From Flavobacterium sp. 9AF (GTDB lineage Bacteria; Bacteroidota; Bacteroidia; Flavobacteriales; Flavobacteriaceae), in NCBI RefSeq assembly GCF_902506265.1, contig NZ_LR733556.1:544714-608713 (forward strand): a DNA stretch of 64,000 nucleotides, given 5' to 3'. Under the pieces are notes generated by a model. The model made no database searches, was not told the DNA's origin, and worked only from the letters and a program-made list of their open reading frames with translations. The translations under genes and the position numbers were made by a program. Positions 9,682 to 20,202 of this stretch are shown here, one piece after another; within the stretch, counting starts at the first letter, position 1; the number at the start of each line of letters is the position of its first letter.

Positions 9682-11265
9682 TTAAAAGTTTGGACCTGTA
9701 GTATCCCACCAAAGTCTTGTACCTCCATTATCTGGACCTCCTAAGTGTGCCAAACCTGTCGCTACACCTCCAGGGTTATTTGAAATTTCTGATTGAACGA
9801 AGTTTATTCTTCTAGGCCCTAATTGAGAGTCGATAGTACCACCACTATAATTAACTAATGCTGGGAATAATTTTGGATAACCTGTTCTTCTATAGTTAGT
9901 CCATGCTTCTTGACCTTCTGGAAAACCTGCAATCCATTTCTGAGTAATTATCTTTTGCAATTTTATCTCATTAGTAGCCACATCATCCCAAGCAACAGTT
10001 ACATTATTAATAGCTAAAGCATTGTTTACTGGGAAATTAGGATCTACATAATCTTGTGCAATTTTAACGTTATCCGCAATATATGCAGCAGCTCCCGAAG
10101 CGCCATGTTGCTCAAAGGACAACGCAATCCCCTGTTCATAAAAGGATTGAGCAGTTCCACCCATATTCCAACCCCTTAAAGCACCTTCAGCTCTTAAAAA
10201 ATAAGCTTCAGCTGCTGTCATCAATACGATTTCATTAGTACGTACTACATTTCCTATTCCAGAAAAATCTTGATGATCCGATTTAGCAATTAAATCGATT
10301 GCAGTTCTGACACCTTTATACTCACCAGGAAACTGTACCGATTCGTCAAAGAAGTTTGTTATTCTTGGGTCATCATACCCTCCCATAATAGATTCCATAT
10401 CAGCTGACATTCTAATATCAAGCCATGATCCACTTATTGTAGCTATTGGGTTTGTGTAAACAGGAGACACTACTTTAAAAATATCAGCATTTGTTGTCAT
10501 TACTCCAAATTGATGAGCAATAGCTTTTTCTGCTTCAATTTTAGCCAAAGCAGGATTAACTTTTACAATATGCATAGCTAAACGTAATCGTAATGTATTA
10601 GCAAATTTTACCCATTGTTTATAATCACCTCCATATCCTGATAAATCTGTTGCTACAAATGTAGAGGCTTCACCAGCGTTGTATCTTGTAGTTAATTCTG
10701 CTACAGCAAAATCCAATTCCTCAAACATTTGATTATAAACTTCCTCTTGGGAATCATATTCAATTGTTGATGCTTGAGAACCAAAATCTGAATAAATAAT
10801 TGGTCCAAAAATATCCGTCACTCTATGCATACCTTCTACTTTTAATATTAAAGAAAGAGCATAAAATTGATCGTACCTATTTTTTGATTTATTAGCAATA
10901 TCATAGGCATTAAACATAACATTTCTATACGCATAATCCCAAATAAATCCGTTCCAACCATTAACAAGCGCATAAGTCGTATTATTTATATTCCCTGCGA
11001 AAGGTGTAGGTGTTGCCATATATCCAGACCATATATCTGCATTTAATCCTTGCTGCAATTGATATACCCAAACAGGATCTAACACTTGAAGATTATTAAA
11101 CATCGGAGCAAATCCCCCTTTTATATGATTAAAATCCTGTTCAAAAAGTTCTGGAGTAATTCCGTTAGGATTTGTATTAATCTCTTCAAAATTATTAGTA
11201 CAACCTATTACCGCAATAAGCGAAATAAGTAATGTTTTTTTAGTAATTCTATTATAAAGTTTCAT
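9682..11265 (-). CDS. SusD/RagB-family chitooligosaccharide-binding lipoprotein
   Basis: Outer-membrane lipoprotein of 527 residues with a lipobox (AVIGCTNN, Cys about 22). It is helical, with TPR-like segments (AYDIANKSKNRYDQFYALSLI, AAEAYFLRAEG) typical of SusD-type lids that pass oligosaccharides to the SusC barrel. It starts 11 bp after the partner SusC gene, the normal arrangement. The chitin-derived ligand is inferred from the neighbouring GH18, GH20 and NagB genes. Confidence 0.9.
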   Translation of the reverse strand: MKLYNRITKKTLLISLIAVIGCTNNFEEINTNPNGITPELFEQDFNHIKGGFAPMFNNLQVLDPVWVYQLQQGLNADIWSGYMATPTPFAGNINNTTYALVNGWNGFIWDYAYRNVMFNAYDIANKSKNRYDQFYALSLILKVEGMHRVTDIFGPIIYSDFGSQASTIEYDSQEEVYNQMFEELDFAVAELTTRYNAGEASTFVATDLSGYGGDYKQWVKFANTLRLRLAMHIVKVNPALAKIEAEKAIAHQFGVMTTNADIFKVVSPVYTNPIATISGSWLDIRMSADMESIMGGYDDPRITNFFDESVQFPGEYKGVRTAIDLIAKSDHQDFSGIGNVVRTNEIVLMTAAEAYFLRAEGALRGWNMGGTAQSFYEQGIALSFEQHGASGAAAYIADNVKIAQDYVDPNFPVNNALAINNVTVAWDDVATNEIKLQKIITQKWIAGFPEGQEAWTNYRRTGYPKLFPALVNYSGGTIDSQLGPRRINFVQSEISNNPGGVATGLAHLGGPDNGGTRLWWDTTGPNF

Positions 11266-11276
11266 TTTTGTTCGTT

Positions 11277-14200
11277 TTAGAATGTTATATTTAAATTAAG
11301 ACCTATACTTCTTGTAGAAGGCAAACCATAAATATCTACACCTTGTAATCCTTCACCTGTACTCAAAGCAATATTTGGGTCAAAAGGAGCATCTTTATAA
11401 ATAAAAAATAGATTTCTTGCAATTAATGAAACAGATGCTTTGTCTAAAAATGGTAATAATTTTGTTCCAATAGTATATCCAATAGATATTTCTCTAACGC
11501 TTACATTAGTAGCATCGTAAACATATTCACCTGAAATTCCGGCTCTACCACCTACTTGTGTATAATAAGATTGTGCGCTCACGCTTGTTACAGGAACTCC
11601 GTCACTTGCTCTCACACCATTAATTGATACTCCTCCTTCATTTCTAGCATCACCAGAAGCTTTTGAAACTCCAAAAGCATCATTTTGTGCTTGAGTTAAA
11701 CTCATTACCTCTCCTCCAAAACGACCATCTAATAAAATATTAGCAGTAAAATTTCCTAATTTGAATGAATTTGAGAAACCTAACATAAAATCAGGATTAG
11801 AGTTACCTACTTCCTCAAAACCAGTTCTTTGAAAAGTACCATCATCATTTAGCAAAATTCTACCTTGATCATCTTTTTTAAAGTTAATACCTTCTATAAC
11901 TCCAAAAGGTCTTCCTTCAATTAAAGCATATCTATAACTATTTACTCCCGCTTCAGTTAAATTTAATCGTCCTCCTAATTCGGTTGGAATTCCATTTACC
12001 TGATTTGTGTTTTTTGAAAAATTAAAAGTTGTATCCCAAGAAAACTTATCATTTCTTATAATTCCAGCAGTAACGATAGCTTCAATACCTTTATTTTCAA
12101 TATTCCCTGCATTAAAGCCATAGTATATTACGCCTTCACTATTTCCGACTGGAGCTAATACTTGTAAATATTGATTTTTAGTTTCTGAATTATAATATGA
12201 TACTTCAAACCCTAATCTATTATTAAATAGTCTCCATTCAGTTCCTAATTCAAACTCAGATTTAATCTCTGGTTTTAAAGTAGTTCCTTTCTTAGGTCCA
12301 GCTGTAGGTCTAGGATCGCCTATTCCAGAATTGTAATAATATGTTTGAGAAGTTATAAATGGATAAATATCATTTCCTACTTGTGCAAAAGTTGCTCTTA
12401 CTTTACCAAAATTAATAAATTCAGGCATTTCAGTCATTTCACTTATTATACCTGTTACACCTACAGAAGGATAGAAAAACCCTGTCTTATCTGTATTAAC
12501 TAAAGTTGAGGACCAATCATTTCTACCAGCTAAATCCAAAAACAATCGATCTTTATATCCCAAAGTGGTTGCTGCAAAAATCGATTGTACTTCTTTCCTT
12601 GAATCGATTGTTTGATAATTCCCGTTATTATTATTAAAGTTATGTAATGTAAACCAATTGGCATAATTTAATCCTGCGCTAATACCTGAATCTAATCCTG
12701 TTTTTTGATTTATTAATGAATTAGTAATACTCGTTCCAATGTTTGCATTAAAACTAAAATCTTCATTAAACTTAGCATTAATAGTAGCAATCAAATCTGC
12801 ATATCTTTGTGTACTTAATGAATTTTCATTGATATATCGACCATTAGCATGTGAAAGCGTTCCTTGTGTAGTTGCATAAATTCTTTTGTCAAACTCACTA
12901 GTAATTCTATTATAACTATATCTTGAAGCAACACTCAACCAATTATTTACTTTATACGATAATGATAAAGCACCATTGAAAAAATGATTATCATCTTCTG
13001 ATTTATTTCTGTTTACTGCCCAATATGGATTTTGCATAATATCTCTATTGGTCATCCAATTCTGAGCCATTAAATTTCTTGTTGGATCAAATACCTCAAA
13101 ATTTTCTTTGTAATAATTGAAATCATATCCTCTTGGCATTAAATATACTCCTGTAAGAGGATTAAAATAAAATCCGTTAACTGGTTTGTTAATAATATTT
13201 TGAGATGTATAATTTGCATTTGCAGAAAAGGTTACTTTATCTTTAAAAAGTTTAGCAGTTTGTCTAATTCCGAAATTATTTTTCTTTAAATTATTTTCTG
13301 GTATTATTCCAGACGAACTTACATTAGCAAACGAAAAAGAAGTTGATGAGTTTTCAGAACCAATTGAATAACCAAGCGAAGTAGTTTGTGTAACTGCTGT
13401 TTCAAAAAAATCTTTTACATGATCTCTTGTTTTTTGAGCAGCTCCCCAAGTCTCATCTGCTCCTGGTGCAGCGATGTAATCTGTTTGAAATTCTGGTAAA
13501 TAGGCAGCTGTTTCAAAAGTAGTAACAGAGGATGCTGTTATATTTGCTTTTCCAATTTGTGGCCTTTTAGAAGATAGTAAAATAACTCCATTAGCCCCCT
13601 GACTTCCATACAAAACAGATGCTGCTGCTCCTTTTAATACAGTCATTCCTTCATAATCATCTGGATTAATTAAAGAAACTACATCTCCACCATCTTTATT
13701 CCCTCCAGCTAAACTTCCAAAAGTATCGTTTGGCTGACCTGAACCAGAGTTTAGCATTGGAATACCATCTATTACATATAGAGGTTGATTATTACTAACA
13801 GATGAATTTCCCCTAATTACAACTTTGGTTGAACCTCCTGTTCCACCAGAACTTTTACTTACTGCCACACCAGCTACTTTACCAGCTATGGTATTCACAA
13901 TATTTACATCTCTAACACGTGTAAGCTCATCCGATTTAATTTCTTGAGCTGCATAAGTAAGAGACTTTCTTGTCTTTTTAATCCCTAAAGAAGTAACTAC
14001 GACTTCTTTTAAATTATTTGCATTAGACGGTTTTAATTGAATCCTAAGATTTGTTTCCTCTCCTACTAAAATACTTTGGGTTTCATATCCAATATACGAA
14101 ATCAACAATGTTTCCCCAACATTGGCTTGAATAGTAAATTTACCATCGAAATCAGAATCAATTCCTCTAGAAGTACCTTTAACAACTATATTTGCTGAAG

Positions 14201-14309
14201 GCAATGGTATTCCATCTGTATCAGTCACTACCCCATTAATCATTTTAGATTGAGCAAATGAATAATGTGTTGCGAAAAAAATGATAATAAGTAAAACAAT
14301 TTTTTTCAT
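11277..14309 (-). CDS. SusC-like TonB-dependent outer-membrane transporter of the chitin locus
   Basis: A 1010-residue barrel for import of chitooligosaccharides. After a signal peptide (about 1-20) comes a carboxypeptidase-regulatory-like domain (about 22-100, containing [10 protein letters not shown] and LLISYIGYE). The plug (about 105-245, with [10 protein letters not shown]) and the beta barrel follow. The last residues, IGLNLNITF, form a typical terminal strand with aromatic C-terminus. It is the first gene of the chitin operon and divergent from the LytS/LytTR genes, with three 21-bp-spaced operator-like repeats upstream. Only one SusC/SusD pair is present here, whereas the F. johnsoniae locus, as I recall it, has two. 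Confidence 0.93.
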   Translation of the reverse strand: MKKIVLLIIIFFATHYSFAQSKMINGVVTDTDGIPLPSANIVVKGTSRGIDSDFDGKFTIQANVGETLLISYIGYETQSILVGEETNLRIQLKPSNANNLKEVVVTSLGIKKTRKSLTYAAQEIKSDELTRVRDVNIVNTIAGKVAGVAVSKSSGGTGGSTKVVIRGNSSVSNNQPLYVIDGIPMLNSGSGQPNDTFGSLAGGNKDGGDVVSLINPDDYEGMTVLKGAAASVLYGSQGANGVILLSSKRPQIGKANITASSVTTFETAAYLPEFQTDYIAAPGADETWGAAQKTRDHVKDFFETAVTQTTSLGYSIGSENSSTSFSFANVSSSGIIPENNLKKNNFGIRQTAKLFKDKVTFSANANYTSQNIINKPVNGFYFNPLTGVYLMPRGYDFNYYKENFEVFDPTRNLMAQNWMTNRDIMQNPYWAVNRNKSEDDNHFFNGALSLSYKVNNWLSVASRYSYNRITSEFDKRIYATTQGTLSHANGRYINENSLSTQRYADLIATINAKFNEDFSFNANIGTSITNSLINQKTGLDSGISAGLNYANWFTLHNFNNNNGNYQTIDSRKEVQSIFAATTLGYKDRLFLDLAGRNDWSSTLVNTDKTGFFYPSVGVTGIISEMTEMPEFINFGKVRATFAQVGNDIYPFITSQTYYYNSGIGDPRPTAGPKKGTTLKPEIKSEFELGTEWRLFNNRLGFEVSYYNSETKNQYLQVLAPVGNSEGVIYYGFNAGNIENKGIEAIVTAGIIRNDKFSWDTTFNFSKNTNQVNGIPTELGGRLNLTEAGVNSYRYALIEGRPFGVIEGINFKKDDQGRILLNDDGTFQRTGFEEVGNSNPDFMLGFSNSFKLGNFTANILLDGRFGGEVMSLTQAQNDAFGVSKASGDARNEGGVSINGVRASDGVPVTSVSAQSYYTQVGGRAGISGEYVYDATNVSVREISIGYTIGTKLLPFLDKASVSLIARNLFFIYKDAPFDPNIALSTGEGLQGVDIYGLPSTRSIGLNLNITF

Positions 14310-14342
14310 TAAGTTAAAAAGTTTATTTGTTAGTTAATAATG

Positions 14343-14444
14343 TAAATTTATTCTTATAGTTTATCTTAAAAAAATATATTAAACAAACGACAATTTACAT
14401 TCAACAAACAACAATTTTTACTCAACAAAACGTAATTAAAATTA
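14343..14444 (-). promoter_or_regulatory. Putative LytTR operator array and promoter of the chitin susC operon
   Basis: Three direct-repeat units start at 14382, 14403 and 14424, exactly 21 bp apart. Their leading boxes are AACAAACGAC, AACAAACAAC and the weaker AACAAAACGT. Thirty-one bp away, at 14343-14350, is TAAATTTA, a five-of-six match on the minus strand to the TAnnTTTG -7 element, about 33 bases before the susC start. The rest of the divergent 297-bp region (14310-14606) is AT-rich with no gene. LytTR proteins commonly bind direct repeats two helical turns apart, and the gene for one lies divergently beside this site. Confidence 0.6.
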
Positions 14445-14606
14445 CATCTTGACAAAAAGAATGGATTTTAAAATTTTAAAAAAATATTATTTTTTAAACA
14501 TATCAAACATATAGTTATTATTTTTTACAAAAAACAATATACTTTACAAAAAATTAACTAAAATTGTAACACACAAATTCAAACAAATCTTTCTATTATA
14601 TCATCA

Positions 14607-15647
14607 ATGAATAAAATCAATTTTGAAATTAAGCCATCTTATCATTTTTGGTTTTGGGGTGTGTATTTTATATTAAATACATTTCGCTGGGGAGCTTATT
14701 TTAATGATTATATGTATTCCTTTAAATCCAATTTACTTGAATTTGCTTTGCACATTCCTTTGGTTTATTTAAATCTCTTCTATTTGGTACCTCAATTTGT
14801 TTTAAAATCAAAATATTTAAAATTTTCAATTTCTCTATTAATCAGTTTATTTGCTGTCTATTTATTAAAAACAGGATTAACTTATTTATTAATTTCTGAA
14901 AATATTTGGCCAGAAGCGAATAGAGAATATCAACCTTTTGACATAAATCATATTGTAGCGGTATGCATTGGAGAATTATATGTTTTATCCATGGCTTCTT
15001 CAGTTTATTTTACTTTAACTTGGCTAAAAGAAAGAGAACGAAACAGAGCATTAACAGAAAGTCAATTTAAAATTAAATTAAAATATTTAAAATCACAGAT
15101 TCAACCCCATTTTTTTTTTAATACATTAAATAATCTCTATTCTTTATCTTTAGCATCTTCAGAAAAGGTACCGGTAGTTATTTTAAAGCTTTCAAAATTA
15201 ATGGAATATGTATTGTATGAAATTAAAGATACGGGATTCATTCCTTTAATTAAAGAAATTGATTACATTGAAAACTATATTGAAATTGAAAAACTTCGCT
15301 TTGAAGAAGTAGATGTAAATGTAAATATTGATTCCGATATTGAGAATGTAAAGGTTCCTCCATTATTATTTATATCATTAATTGAAAATGCCTTTAAACA
15401 TGGTGGTATAAACAACAAACATTTAAAAATTAAACTCAATTTTAAGATGGATAAAAATAACAGGTTAAATTTTGAAATAATAAATAATTTTGTATCTTCA
15501 CAAGACCTCAAATCAAAGAAAGGAATTGGTTTACAAAACACAAAAAGTAGGCTAAAATTGCTTTTTAAAGATGATTTTATTTTAGAACAAAAAATAAAAT
15601 TCAATTATTTTATTATTCTTTTACAAATACCTGTTTATGAAAATTAA
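14607..15647 (+). CDS. LytS-like sensor histidine kinase, putative chitin sensor
   Basis: Membrane kinase of 346 residues of the YehU/LytS (His_kinase) type. Four hydrophobic segments within residues about 15-140 are followed by a short coiled region and the family motif QIQPHFFFNTLNNL, with predicted phospho-acceptor H168. The ATP-binding part includes LFISLIENAFKHGG and KGIGLQNTKSRL. Its end overlaps the response-regulator gene by 11 bp, so the two are co-translated. It has no large periplasmic sensor domain, so the signal may come from membrane or partner proteins. Its role in chitin sensing is inferred from its position opposite the chitin susC. Confidence 0.88.
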   Translation: MNKINFEIKPSYHFWFWGVYFILNTFRWGAYFNDYMYSFKSNLLEFALHIPLVYLNLFYLVPQFVLKSKYLKFSISLLISLFAVYLLKTGLTYLLISENIWPEANREYQPFDINHIVAVCIGELYVLSMASSVYFTLTWLKERERNRALTESQFKIKLKYLKSQIQPHFFFNTLNNLYSLSLASSEKVPVVILKLSKLMEYVLYEIKDTGFIPLIKEIDYIENYIEIEKLRFEEVDVNVNIDSDIENVKVPPLLFISLIENAFKHGGINNKHLKIKLNFKMDKNNRLNFEIINNFVSSQDLKSKKGIGLQNTKSRLKLLFKDDFILEQKIKFNYFIILLQIPVYEN

Positions 15648-16335
15648 ATGTGTTTTAGTAGATGACGAACCTTTAGCAATTAAAGTTTTGCAAAATTATT
15701 TTATTAATTTTCCTGAATTTGAAATTGTTGGCGTTTTTTATAATTCATTGGAGGCTTTAGATTACATTAAAAACAACACTGTTGATGTGGCTTTTCTTGA
15801 TATTAATATGCCAATTATGAGTGGTTTTGATTTAATACGTTTGATAGACACCAAAGTAGTTATAACTACTGCTTTTAGAGAATTTGCAGCCGAAAGTTAT
15901 GATTTGGATGTTGTTGATTATTTAGTAAAACCTATCCCTCTTTCACGATTTATAAAATCTATTGGAAAAATAACTGCCGAACTAGATATTAAAAACGGTA
16001 TTAAATCTGAATCTTCTAAATTAGACCATCATATTTTTATTAAATCAGATAAAAAGATGATTAAGATATTAATGGAAGAAATTCTTTTTATTGAAGGGAT
16101 GAAAGAATATATTAAAGTGGTTACTGCAGATAAATCCTACATTACATTAAAATCATTATCTTCATTATCAGATGAATTACCAATGGATAAATTTATTAGA
16201 ATTCACAAATCCTTTATAATTGCAATTGATAAAATAAAATCGATTGAAGGTAATAGAATTCAAATTTTAACACATAAATTGCCCATTGGTAGAAATTATG
16301 GAAAAGATGTGAAAAACAAAATTTTAAATAATTAA
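15637..16335 (+). CDS. LytTR-family response regulator, putative activator of the chitin regulon
   Basis: Regulator of 232 residues. The receiver domain (about 1-120) has the acidic pair DDEP and phospho-acceptor D55 in FLDINMP. The LytTR DNA-binding domain (about 130-230) contains IEGMKEYIKVV and FIRIHKSFIIA. LytTR proteins typically bind direct repeats with 20-22 bp spacing. Such repeats occur upstream of chiA, the chitin susC and the metalloprotease, so these are its likely targets; this is inference. Its gene overlaps that of its kinase and converges on the GH16 gene. Confidence 0.9.
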   Translation: MKIKCVLVDDEPLAIKVLQNYFINFPEFEIVGVFYNSLEALDYIKNNTVDVAFLDINMPIMSGFDLIRLIDTKVVITTAFREFAAESYDLDVVDYLVKPIPLSRFIKSIGKITAELDIKNGIKSESSKLDHHIFIKSDKKMIKILMEEILFIEGMKEYIKVVTADKSYITLKSLSSLSDELPMDKFIRIHKSFIIAIDKIKSIEGNRIQILTHKLPIGRNYGKDVKNKILNN

Positions 16336-16368
16336 AAATAAAAGCAGTTCCTTTTTCAGAAACTGCTT
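16333..16368 (-). terminator. Hairpin terminator in the convergent gap
   Basis: The inverted repeat AAGCAGTT (16342-16349) and AACTGCTT (16361-16368) has an 11-base loop. A T-rich stretch follows on the minus strand, suiting termination of the GH16 transcript. It may also slow transcription from the LytTR gene on the other strand. Confidence 0.6.
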
Positions 16369-16392
16369 ATAAATAAATTCAATTAATTATTT

Positions 16393-18072
16393 TTATTTTT
16401 TGATAAAACGTCTTTCTTCTTTTTTACCTTCTTTTTCAATCTGTAAAACATATATTCCTGATTTCAAATTAGATACATCTACTAATTGATCTTTCATTTT
16501 TGGTGTAATCAATGTACCGTCTTGGATACTAATAATCGTAATTTTAGCGTTTGAAATATCTGTATTAAAATGAATTGTATTTTCCACTGGATTAGGATAT
16601 ATCGTTAAAGATTTTGTATCTTCAGTAGTCAAGGCATTTCTTGATGTAATATTTCCTACTTTAGTAATTCTAATCCAATTTAAATTTACACCGCTACTTT
16701 GAATATAGATTCCAAAATTATAAGTTCCTGAATTCACATTTACCGTGTGTGAAACCGTTTGCCAATTTTGCCACCCTCCTGTATTAGGTACAGCTACATT
16801 TCCTAATGGAATAGCACCTGCATTCAAATCCGCAGACAAAGCAGCACCATTTACCGCACTTGCTACTCTGTATTCAATTAAATAACTGCCTGAAGAAGGA
16901 AAATTAATTGCATTATATGCCATCCAGTCTCCTGTATCTGCATAACCTACATTTAAACCACCACCAGTATCTGTAGTTGCTTCCGTTTGTACACCATTCA
17001 TAGCACTATAATTTTCCGCTTGAATGAGTATAGAAGATCCTGAAGTTGTTGTTCTCACACGAACAGAAGTAGCTACATCGTTAAAATTATTATCTACTAA
17101 ACAAGTGTCATCTGATCCAACAATTATGGAGTTACCTGTAAAATTATCATTTGCATAAAGCACCATTTCATAACCACTTTGCACTTTTAGAGATGAAATA
17201 TCATTATCTAAAACGCCTCTAGCTTGTAATTGGCTTAAATTATAATTACCTGCTGGTAAAGCAACTGCATAACCACCATAATTACAATGTTTATAAACTG
17301 TAGCTACTCCATTGGTTGGTGGATTAACTCCTTTTTGATAAACTCTTACATAGTCAACTAGCATTCTTGCTGGAAAACCATTATTATCGATATTGAATCC
17401 TGGCCAATTACCTCCAACAGCTAAATTAAGTAAAATGAAAAAATTGTTATGAAACTCACTAGTACCATTAACACCTCCAGCTATATTAACTTCATGATAT
17501 TTTACTCCATCAACAAACCATTTAATTAAATTTTCATCCCATTCAACAGTATACAAATGATAAGTTGTAATATTTGTGTCTGTATAGCCAGAATAAGAAG
17601 CATGACCATTTTCTTCCCAATGAATTGTCCCTACAACTTGTCCTCCTCCATTTACATGTTCCATGATATCAATTTCTCCACAACTTGGCCAACCAACTGA
17701 GCTGATATTATCTCCTAACATCCAAAAAGCTGGCCAAATACCTTGAAAAGAAGGCATCGCAATTCGAGCTTCAATTTTTCCATATTTCCAAGATTTTTTC
17801 CCTTGAGTTTTCATTCTAGCCGAAGTATAATTAGATCCTCCAAAAGATTCTCTTTTGGCAGTAATTACTAAATTACCATTTTCTATGGTTGCATTTTGCT
17901 GTCTATAGTATTGCAACTCATTATTACCCCATCCTCCATTTCCTGTTTCGAAAACCCAGTCTGGACCTATTCCATTAGTAAATTCGTCTTGCCATACTAA
18001 TTGCCAATTTTGGCTAAAGACCATTGCAAAAGGGCTTATTAAAAACAATATATATATTAATCTATTTTTCAT
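16393..18072 (-). CDS. Secreted GH16 endo-beta-1,3-glucanase with crystallin, CBM6 and T9SS domains
   Basis: Enzyme of 559 residues. A signal peptide (1-20) is followed by a GH16 domain (about 22-247) with the laminarinase motif EIDIME at 133-138 (nucleophile E133, acid/base E138). A beta/gamma-crystallin domain (about 254-340) carries both Ca2+ signatures, DNDISS and NDVATS. The CBM6 (about 348-470) contains GGGLNVGYADTGDWMAY and GGWQNW. A type A T9SS sorting domain starts at YPNP and ends in RRFIKK. It probably cuts beta-1,3-glucan outside the cell while CBM6 holds the glucan. It is the last of three minus-strand genes behind the metalloprotease promoter. A hairpin repeat element separates it from the GH18 gene, so co-transcription is uncertain. 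Confidence 0.9.
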   Translation of the reverse strand: MKNRLIYILFLISPFAMVFSQNWQLVWQDEFTNGIGPDWVFETGNGGWGNNELQYYRQQNATIENGNLVITAKRESFGGSNYTSARMKTQGKKSWKYGKIEARIAMPSFQGIWPAFWMLGDNISSVGWPSCGEIDIMEHVNGGGQVVGTIHWEENGHASYSGYTDTNITTYHLYTVEWDENLIKWFVDGVKYHEVNIAGGVNGTSEFHNNFFILLNLAVGGNWPGFNIDNNGFPARMLVDYVRVYQKGVNPPTNGVATVYKHCNYGGYAVALPAGNYNLSQLQARGVLDNDISSLKVQSGYEMVLYANDNFTGNSIIVGSDDTCLVDNNFNDVATSVRVRTTTSGSSILIQAENYSAMNGVQTEATTDTGGGLNVGYADTGDWMAYNAINFPSSGSYLIEYRVASAVNGAALSADLNAGAIPLGNVAVPNTGGWQNWQTVSHTVNVNSGTYNFGIYIQSSGVNLNWIRITKVGNITSRNALTTEDTKSLTIYPNPVENTIHFNTDISNAKITIISIQDGTLITPKMKDQLVDVSNLKSGIYVLQIEKEGKKEERRFIKK

Positions 18073-18107
18073 CTTATTGATTGTGTTTTAAATTGGTGTG
18101 TTATAAC

Positions 18108-18242
18108 AAGAAGCTGTCTAAAAATTTTTGTTTTTCTATTTCAGAATTTATTTAGGAATCTAAAAACATTTGATAATCAGTAAATTTAAAGAAACAGGAA
18201 CAAGTTCTGCTAGACAAGATTATACTTTTTGGACAGCTTCTT
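18108..18242. repeat. Dispersed hairpin element with terminal inverted repeats (copy 1)
   Basis: A 135-bp element is bounded by inverted ends, AAGAAGCTGTC at 18108 and GACAGCTTCTT at 18232-18242, each flanked by an A/T run. It is a diverged relative of the element at 45523-45668, sharing the ends, the GGAATCTA block and the order of internal motifs. No open reading frame lies inside. It resembles a MITE or a folded repeat that may act as a terminator. Confidence 0.65.
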
Positions 18243-18247
18243 GAAAA

Positions 18248-20149
18248 TTATTTTTTTATAAATTTTTTAGTGACTTTATTTTCAGATGTTTCAAAAGCGA
18301 TAATATAAATTCCAGAAGCCAATGAAGAAACGTCTAAATAATTTTCAATGTTTTCTGAAGTTATTATTGGCATACCTGCTAAATTATAAACAGTTATTTT
18401 CACATCCTTCATAGAAGAATTAAAGTTTAATCCATTTTCGGATGGATTTGGATAAAAAGTAAAGTCAATTGATTTTTTTTCTTCATTAGAATCATTTAAG
18501 ACTGCAGTTCTTGCTGCATTTCCTACTTTAGTAATTCGAAACCAATTTAAATTTACGCCACTACTTTGAATATAAATTCCAAAATTATAAGTACCAGCAT
18601 CTACATTTACCGTATGCGAGACCGTTTGCCAATTTTGCCAACCTCCTGTATTAGGTACGCCTACATTTCCTAATTGTATTGAACCAGCGTTTAAATCGGC
18701 TGATAACATGGCTCCATTAACAGCACTTGCAACACGATATTCTATTAAATAAGCACCAGAAGTTGGAAAAGTAATACTATTATACGCCATCCAATCTCCT
18801 GTATCTGCATATCCTACATTCAACCCACCACCAGAATCAGTAGTTGGTTCTGTTTGAATCCCATTCATATTAGAATAATTTTCTGCTTGTATAAAAACGG
18901 AAGAAGAATTTGTAACTGTTCTTACTCTTATTGAAGTTGTTGCATCATTAAAACTATTATCTACCAAACAAGTGTCATCAGAAGTTATAGTAACCGAAGT
19001 TCCGGTAAAATTATCATTTGCGTAAAGTACTATTTCATAACCATTTTGAACTTTTACAGAAGAAACATCATTATCGACAACCCCTTTTGCTTGCAATTGG
19101 CTTAAAGTATAATTCCCCACAGGTAAAGAGACAGCATAACCATCATAATTACAATGCTTATAAACAGTCGCTACACCATTTTGAGGTTGTCCTCCATTGA
19201 TAACTTGATCAATAGCAGTTAATAAAGATTTTGAGCCAACTGCATCTTGAGCTAATTGCCAAATCATAACGCCACCCGCATTTTGAACCGCAAAGGTTGT
19301 TTTTTGTTTAATGGTGGGAATACCATTATAATAAATTGTATTTGCTACTTGATCTTGGTTTTCAGCACCAGGATATGTATTTACAATATCAGCATAAGAA
19401 ATACCTTGATTAGCTGAACTTCCAAAACCATAACCATAAAAAGGCACACCTATTATAGCTTTACTACTTGGAAGGCCTCTACCTGTCCAATAATTAAATT
19501 GATCTACAGCCATACTATAAGGAGAATGTTGTCCAGGATTATTTGGATTCCATGGTCCTGTTGCATCATATGCCATAATATTTATCCAATCAAAATAAGA
19601 AAAAGTGCTTGATGGTACATTGGCACCGCCATAACCTTGTGATAAAGCAGCCGTAATTTGTTTATTATTTGCATGCATACTATTTGCTAAAGCAATAATA
19701 AAGTTCCCATAATCACCATTAATAGCTGGACCTTCTAAATCAACATCAATACCATCAAAATTGTGACTTATTACATAATTAGTAAGTTTTTGTACAAATG
19801 AAGCTCTATTACCTGCACTCATTTGATTGAAAAAATTATCACGTATAGCACCCCCTTCTGAAATAGCACCACCACCTATAGAGACAAATACTTTCACATT
19901 ATTAGTGTGTGCTTTTTGGATTAAAGTATTATTTGCAGCTTGAAAAGAAAGATTCCCATTGGAATCAGGATTTTCAAAAGCGATATTAATATGTGTTAAT
20001 TTATTATATTGAATACTATTTGAGAAAGTATTTAAATCGATCCAATTAGGAACATATCCAATAACTTTTTTTTGTGCATAAGACAAATTTAACATTCCTA
20101 GCACTAAGATAAAAGCTAACTTTTTTAATATTTGTGAACTTTTTGTCAT
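18248..20149 (-). CDS. Secreted GH18 chitinase with crystallin, CBM6 and T9SS domains
   Basis: Chitinase of 633 residues. After a signal peptide (1-25) comes a compact single GH18 domain (about 27-312) with DGIDVDLE at 132-139 (acid E139) and the barrel-end motif GGVMIWQLAQD. A beta/gamma-crystallin (about 323-412, Ca2+ signatures DNDVSS and NDATTS), a CBM6 (about 415-545) and a type A sorting domain ending in KKFIKK follow. The catalytic module belongs to a different GH18 subgroup from either ChiA domain. Pairing a chitinase with a CBM6, a family that often binds beta-glucans, suggests attack on mixed chitin-glucan walls; this is inference. It is 53 bp downstream of the metalloprotease gene, but a strong terminator lies between them. 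Confidence 0.92.
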   Translation of the reverse strand: MTKSSQILKKLAFILVLGMLNLSYAQKKVIGYVPNWIDLNTFSNSIQYNKLTHINIAFENPDSNGNLSFQAANNTLIQKAHTNNVKVFVSIGGGAISEGGAIRDNFFNQMSAGNRASFVQKLTNYVISHNFDGIDVDLEGPAINGDYGNFIIALANSMHANNKQITAALSQGYGGANVPSSTFSYFDWINIMAYDATGPWNPNNPGQHSPYSMAVDQFNYWTGRGLPSSKAIIGVPFYGYGFGSSANQGISYADIVNTYPGAENQDQVANTIYYNGIPTIKQKTTFAVQNAGGVMIWQLAQDAVGSKSLLTAIDQVINGGQPQNGVATVYKHCNYDGYAVSLPVGNYTLSQLQAKGVVDNDVSSVKVQNGYEIVLYANDNFTGTSVTITSDDTCLVDNSFNDATTSIRVRTVTNSSSVFIQAENYSNMNGIQTEPTTDSGGGLNVGYADTGDWMAYNSITFPTSGAYLIEYRVASAVNGAMLSADLNAGSIQLGNVGVPNTGGWQNWQTVSHTVNVDAGTYNFGIYIQSSGVNLNWFRITKVGNAARTAVLNDSNEEKKSIDFTFYPNPSENGLNFNSSMKDVKITVYNLAGMPIITSENIENYLDVSSLASGIYIIAFETSENKVTKKFIKK

Positions 20150-20160
20150 GATATTTTAGA

Positions 20161-20197
20161 ATTAAAAAAAATAAGAACCTTAAATAAGGTTCTTATT
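20161..20197 (-). terminator. Strong intrinsic terminator between metalloprotease and GH18 genes
   Basis: A perfect 12-bp stem (AATAAGAACCTT at 20170-20181 with AAGGTTCTTATT at 20186-20197) has a 4-base loop. A T run follows on the minus strand (20163-20169). Read-through or partial termination would set how much GH18 is made from the upstream promoter. Confidence 0.8.
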
Positions 20198-20202
20198 AAT
20201 AA

